A DNA stretch of 64,000 nucleotides, from contig CAJWAD010000004.1 of the NCBI GenBank assembly GCA_913020245.1, forward strand, positions 17,030 through 81,029, given 5' to 3'. This DNA is from an uncultured Oleiphilus sp. (GTDB taxonomy: Bacteria; Pseudomonadota; Gammaproteobacteria; Pseudomonadales; Oleiphilaceae). The notes below the pieces were generated by a model, which searched no databases, was not told where the DNA came from, and saw nothing but the letters and a program-made list of their open reading frames with translations. Of the stretch, positions 59,557 to 64,000 are shown one piece after another. A program made the position numbers and the translations under genes. Position 1 is the first letter of the stretch. Each line of letters opens with the position of its first letter.

Positions 59557-60012
59557 ATGTCTAACCTTAGCTTAACAAGTACCGTCACTGCTGCAATGAA
59601 AGACGCAATGCGTGCTCGGCAGAAAGAACGCCTAGGCACTATTCGTTTAATGCTTGCGGAATTCAAGCGCATTGAAGTTGATGAGCGCATCGAATTAGAC
59701 GATGCGCGTGCGCTCGCCATTCTCGACAAAATGCTCAAACAACGGCGGGACTCGATCAGCCAGTACACAGCAGCAGGGCGTGATGATTTGGCCGCCGTTG
59801 AGGCTGCTGAAATTGACGTGATCGAAGAATTTTTGCCTGCCGCGTTGACAGACGTCGAAATCAACCAACTTTTGAGCGCAGCGATTACCGAAACAGGCGC
59901 CGCATCCGTCCGTGACATGGGCAGTGTGATGGCCCTGTTAAAGCCGCAATTGCAGGGCCGTGCAGACGTCGGTAGAGTCAGTCAACTGGTAAAACAACGC
60001 CTCTCAAGTTAA
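59557..60012 (+). CDS. yqeY: GatB/YqeY domain protein
   Basis: AMRARQKERLGTIRLMLAEFKRIEVDERIELDD...RDMGSVMALLKPQLQGRADVGRVSQLVKQRL. Confidence 0.93.
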   Translation: MSNLSLTSTVTAAMKDAMRARQKERLGTIRLMLAEFKRIEVDERIELDDARALAILDKMLKQRRDSISQYTAAGRDDLAAVEAAEIDVIEEFLPAALTDVEINQLLSAAITETGAASVRDMGSVMALLKPQLQGRADVGRVSQLVKQRLSS

Positions 60013-60085
60013 GCTTCCTCCAGTATATCCATAAAACAGTGCTCCCTTCGCTGAGAAGGTGCACCGCTCTTCCGATGGTTAAAAA

Positions 60086-61801
60086 ATGGCTGGCATGATT
60101 CCGCAAGGCTTCATTGATGATCTACTCGCGAGGGTTTCCGTAGTAGAAGTAATCTCCACCCGTGTGCCATTGAAAAAAAGTGGGGCAACTTACAAAGCGT
60201 GTTGCCCTTTTCATCAAGAAAAAACTCCGTCTTTTCACGTTAACCCGCAAAAAAACTTCTATCATTGCTTTGGCTGTGGGGTGAATGGTAATTCGATTAA
60301 TTTTTTGCGTGAGCATGACAATCTCTCTTTTACTGAGGCGGTAGAGGAATTGGCGCGTATTGCAGGGGTTGAAGTGCCTCGCGATGAGCGCGTACAAAAA
60401 ATCTACGATGCGCAAAAACGCCTTCATGATGTGTCAGAATTTGCAGCCCTTCAATATCAATCAGCCTTACAGAGCCATGCAACAAGGCAGCTCGCGCAGA
60501 CCTATATTGAAAAGCGCGGTTTAAGTGCTGAGTTGGTGGAGCGATATGCAATAGGGTTTGCGCCCGCGGAGCGTAATTTTTTATCGGCAAAGGCAAGGCC
60601 GGATCAGTTGAAATCGCTAATTGATCTGAAATTAGTATCTGCCAAGTATGAACGTCCATTTGATTTGTTTCAAAATCGGCTGATGTTTCCAATTCGTAAT
60701 GCCCGAGGGAAGACAATCGCCTTTGGCGGGCGCACTTTGGGCGACGATAAAGCGAAGTACATTAATTCGCCAGAGTCTGAACTATTTCATAAAAGCAGTG
60801 AGATATATGGCCTCTATGAAGCCTCTAAAACCTTACGTAATCTCGATCGCTTACTCGTGGTTGAAGGCTATATGGATGTGGTGTCGCTCGCTCAATTTGG
60901 TATCGCTTATGCGGTGGCAACCTTGGGGACAGCGACCAATAACGAAAGCCTCTCTCAGTTATTAAAACGATGTGACAATCTAGTTTTTTGTTTTGATGGC
61001 GATGCCGCAGGCTTAAATGCAGCCCGCAAGGCGATGGAGAACTTATTACCGCTTTTTGGCGATGGCATGCGTGCCGGATTCTTAATTTTGCCGCAAGGTG
61101 AAGACCCTGACACTTTAGTGCGTAAAGAGGGAAGAGAAGCCTTTGAGCGTCGCATTGATAACGCGCTACCTTTATCTGAGTTTTTTTTCCAAGTGCATTG
61201 CGATGGTCTTGATCTCACTATCGCCGAACAAAAAGGCCTGCTGCGGAGCAAGGTAAAACCCATATTAGATGGTTTGCCGCAAAGCAGTTTGAAAAGTGGA
61301 TTATGGGATACCTTGCTATCGCTCACCTCGGCGAACCGGTTTAAAAAGAAAAATGAAGCGCCGGCTATGCAGCGAGACATGCAAACCGCATCGGTGAGCC
61401 GTGATGTGGATGTCTCGTTCTGCGTATCGCTTTATTTTCATCCTGCGATTGCCGAGCGTATTCTCTCATTCGAGGACAAAAGTGCTTCATGGCCAAAGGC
61501 TCATGCTTTTGCGCGCTATATCCTCGATAAGGGTATCCAGGATCAACAAGATTTGTTGCTGTCGTTAGCACAAGATAGAGAGGGTCATCGCGAAGAATTT
61601 GAGCGAATTTTCAGTGGCGTAGAACACCTACCAAATGAGGCGGAAGCTGCCGCCGAGGCCGAATCAACGTTGGCGCGATTCGCCGATGAAAAAAAACGTC
61701 AAGTTGCGCTAAGAGCAGCTAGACTAAATAAGTTACCTAGCCAAATGACGCCTGAAGAGCGCCAAGAGCTCAGCTCCATCACGGCTCGGTCAACAGAGTA
61801 A
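60086..61801 (+). CDS. dnaG: DNA primase
   Basis: Zinc-binding CCPFHQEKTPSFHVNPQKNFYHCFGC; TOPRIM VVEGYMDVVSLAQFGI, CFDGDAAG. Confidence 0.97.
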   Translation: MAGMIPQGFIDDLLARVSVVEVISTRVPLKKSGATYKACCPFHQEKTPSFHVNPQKNFYHCFGCGVNGNSINFLREHDNLSFTEAVEELARIAGVEVPRDERVQKIYDAQKRLHDVSEFAALQYQSALQSHATRQLAQTYIEKRGLSAELVERYAIGFAPAERNFLSAKARPDQLKSLIDLKLVSAKYERPFDLFQNRLMFPIRNARGKTIAFGGRTLGDDKAKYINSPESELFHKSSEIYGLYEASKTLRNLDRLLVVEGYMDVVSLAQFGIAYAVATLGTATNNESLSQLLKRCDNLVFCFDGDAAGLNAARKAMENLLPLFGDGMRAGFLILPQGEDPDTLVRKEGREAFERRIDNALPLSEFFFQVHCDGLDLTIAEQKGLLRSKVKPILDGLPQSSLKSGLWDTLLSLTSANRFKKKNEAPAMQRDMQTASVSRDVDVSFCVSLYFHPAIAERILSFEDKSASWPKAHAFARYILDKGIQDQQDLLLSLAQDREGHREEFERIFSGVEHLPNEAEAAAEAESTLARFADEKKRQVALRAARLNKLPSQMTPEERQELSSITARSTE

Positions 61802-61922
61802 ACAATTATTTGTTAACAAGATTGATTTATAGAGAAACGCCCGCATATTAGGTTGTGGGAGACCAATAATTCCGTATAATGGCCGCTTATTTTTTGATCG
61901 GCCTCCAGACAATAGGGTGAAC

Positions 61923-63737
61923 ATGTCAGGCAATTCGCAACAGTCTCGTTTAAAACAACTCATTGCTCGCGGTAAAGAGCAAGGGTACCTGACTTACTCA
62001 GAAGTAAACGACCATTTACCACAAGACATCGCTGATCCAGATCAGGTCGAAGACATTATTCGTATGATCAACGACATGGGTATTCAGGTTGTTGAAACCG
62101 CGCCCGATTCAGATTCTCTGCTTATGTCTGACGGCGATTCGACAGACGAAGTCGCCGCGGCAGAAGCAGCTGCTGCACTCGCCGCCGTTGAAACTGAAGC
62201 CGGTCGTACTACAGATCCTGTACGTATGTACATGCGTGAAATGGGCACCGTCGAGTTATTGACCCGTGCCGGTGAAATCCGTATTGCCAAACGTATAGAG
62301 GAAGGCCTGCGCGATGTAATGGCATCGCTCGCGCACTTCCCGGGCACAGTTGCTCGTGTGTTGGGCACGTACGACACTATCGTCGAGAACGAAGGACGCT
62401 TGAGCGACATCTTAACCGGGTATTTAGATCCTGAAGACGACGATGCGATCCCGACGCCAGCCATTGTGAATTCAGCCGATGCGGCGAATAAGAATGACGA
62501 TGACGATGAAGATGAAGCTGACACAGGCCCGGATCCAGAAGAAGCGCGTGAGCGTTTTGAGGCTATTCGTGAGCAGCTTGCGATTGCCCTGGAAGTGGAA
62601 GCTGAAAATGGTCGTGGTACGAAAGAAACGACCAAAGCACTGAACAAACTTGGCGAGCTGTTTGCGCCAATTAAACTCAATGCAAAACAGTTTGAAAGCT
62701 TGATTCTAGAAGTACGCACAACCAATGAGATTGTGCGCATGAACGAGCGAGCAATCATGAACATTTGCTCGCGTCAGTGCCGCATGGAACGTAAGGATTT
62801 TATCAAACGCTTCCCTGGTAACGAAGATAACTTAGAGTGGGTAAAAGACCTCATCGCAGAGGGGCATGCCTACTCTGAAAAACTAGACAAAAACAAAGAC
62901 GAAATTATTCGCGCGCAGCGTAAGATCGCCGCCATGTCATCCGCGACTGGGTTAAAAATTTCAGAGATAAAAGACGTTAATCGACGTATTTCAATTGGCG
63001 AAGCTAAAGCCCGCCGTGCAAAAAAAGAAATGGTGGAAGCTAACTTACGTCTCGTTATTTCGATTGCGAAAAAGTATACCAATCGTGGTTTACAGTTTTT
63101 GGACCTGATCCAAGAAGGTAATATCGGTTTGATGAAAGCGGTTGATAAGTTTGAATACCGTCGTGGCTATAAGTTTTCGACTTATGCAACATGGTGGATT
63201 AGACAAGCCATCACACGTTCGATTGCCGATCAAGCGCGTACCATTCGTATTCCAGTGCATATGATTGAAACGATCAACAAGCTGAATCGTATTTCCCGCC
63301 AAATGCTGCAAGAAATGGGTCGCGAGCCTACCCCAGAAGAACTTGGCGAGCGCATGGAAATGCCCGAAGATAAAGTACGAAAAGTACTGAAAATTGCCAA
63401 AGAGCCGATCTCGATGGAGACACCCATAGGCGATGATGAAGATTCGCACCTAGGTGACTTTATCGAAGACGGTATGTCTGAATCGCCGGTGGACACTGCA
63501 ACGGGCGAGGGCTTAAAAGAAGCGACGAAGTCTGTGCTTTCAGGGTTAACCGCGCGTGAAGCTAAAGTGTTACGTATGCGTTTCGGTATCGAAATGAATA
63601 CCGATCACACGCTTGAGGAAGTGGGCAAACAGTTTGATGTGACGCGTGAGCGAATACGTCAGATTGAAGCTAAGGCCTTGCGCAAGTTGCGCCACCCAAG
63701 CCGCTCAGATCATCTTCGCAGTTTCCTCGACGAATAA
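61923..63737 (+). CDS. rpoD: RNA polymerase sigma factor RpoD (sigma70)
   Basis: [94 protein letters not shown]. Confidence 0.98.
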   Translation: MSGNSQQSRLKQLIARGKEQGYLTYSEVNDHLPQDIADPDQVEDIIRMINDMGIQVVETAPDSDSLLMSDGDSTDEVAAAEAAAALAAVETEAGRTTDPVRMYMREMGTVELLTRAGEIRIAKRIEEGLRDVMASLAHFPGTVARVLGTYDTIVENEGRLSDILTGYLDPEDDDAIPTPAIVNSADAANKNDDDDEDEADTGPDPEEARERFEAIREQLAIALEVEAENGRGTKETTKALNKLGELFAPIKLNAKQFESLILEVRTTNEIVRMNERAIMNICSRQCRMERKDFIKRFPGNEDNLEWVKDLIAEGHAYSEKLDKNKDEIIRAQRKIAAMSSATGLKISEIKDVNRRISIGEAKARRAKKEMVEANLRLVISIAKKYTNRGLQFLDLIQEGNIGLMKAVDKFEYRRGYKFSTYATWWIRQAITRSIADQARTIRIPVHMIETINKLNRISRQMLQEMGREPTPEELGERMEMPEDKVRKVLKIAKEPISMETPIGDDEDSHLGDFIEDGMSESPVDTATGEGLKEATKSVLSGLTAREAKVLRMRFGIEMNTDHTLEEVGKQFDVTRERIRQIEAKALRKLRHPSRSDHLRSFLDE

Positions 63738-63756
63738 GACGCTAGCATCTTTATTA

Positions 63757-63778
63757 GCGGCGCATTATAATGCGCCGC
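63757..63778. terminator. Perfect hairpin downstream of rpoD
   Basis: GCGGCGCATTATAATGCGCCGC, 11-bp arms with no spacer; no strong U-tract. Confidence 0.5.
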
Positions 63779-63828
63779 ATTCAATCCAGGCATTTTGTTC
63801 AATTATGCCAAACGAATAGACAGTTTAT

Positions 63829-63905
63829 GCCCCTTTAGCTCAGTTGGTTAGAGCACCCGACTCATAATCGGTAGGTCCCGTGTTCAAGTCACGGAGGGGG
63901 CACCA
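63829..63905 (+). tRNA. ileX: tRNA with CAU anticodon, probably tRNA-Ile2 (lysidine-type)
   Basis: GCCCCTTTAGCTCAGTTGGTTAGAGCACCCGACTCATAATCGGTAGGTCCCGTGTTCAAGTCACGGAGGGGGCACCA; cloverleaf pairs, CCA encoded; GACTCATAATC stem-loop and position after rpoD as for E. coli ileX. Confidence 0.85.
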
Positions 63906-64000
63906 TTTTTCTTCCGAAATATTATCAAGTGATGGTCGTGGCAACATAGGTTGGCCCTTTTTTTTAAAAAGGATCTCAAGCGGATATCAGCTCATAATTC

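Noticed and set aside
62084-62764. 226-aa minus-strand ORF inside rpoD
   Set aside because: Ser-rich low-complexity shadow translation of a certain rpoD coding region; no independent support.
63829-63905. Assignment as elongator tRNA-Met
   Set aside because: Anticodon is CAU, but GACTCATAATC anticodon arm, GCCCC/GGGGGC acceptor and post-rpoD position fit tRNA-Ile2 better; not fully excluded without tRNAscan/TFAM.

Overview
The window is a continuous, mostly housekeeping gammaproteobacterial chromosome segment. Gene content and order resemble Pseudomonas-like genomes: ftsXEY/rsmD, mutM, hslR-hslO-pckA, a pyrC'-pyrB-pyrR-ruvX-algH-tonB-gshB block next to a full pilGHIJK-chpABC chemosensory cluster, folE, rnb, rpsU-yqeY-dnaG-rpoD, and a tRNA-Ile2(CAU)-like gene. 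I saw no IS elements, prophage or CRISPR array. The most interesting accessory locus is at about 12.3-17.0 kb. It looks like an uncharacterised RiPP (ribosomally made, modified peptide) cassette on the minus strand. A 56-aa precursor-like ORF carries four perfect tandem GGTV repeats and has no Cys, Trp, Tyr or Phe. It is followed by a radical SAM/SPASM protein with a PqqD-like N-terminal segment, a 2OG-Fe(II) dioxygenase resembling amino-acid hydroxylases (PF10014-like), and AzlC/AzlD branched-chain amino-acid exporter subunits. The last four genes overlap by 4 nt (ATGA/GTGA/ATGA). Other items to check: an Rsm/Csr-type sponge sRNA after rnb with a GacA-box-like element; a perfect 27-bp palindrome upstream of folE; a voltage-gated channel with a Ca2+-channel-like selectivity filter (TFEDWTD); a catalytically dead PyrC'; and a 48-aa small ORF with a strong Shine-Dalgarno. 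Family assignments were made by reading the sequence, without database searches.
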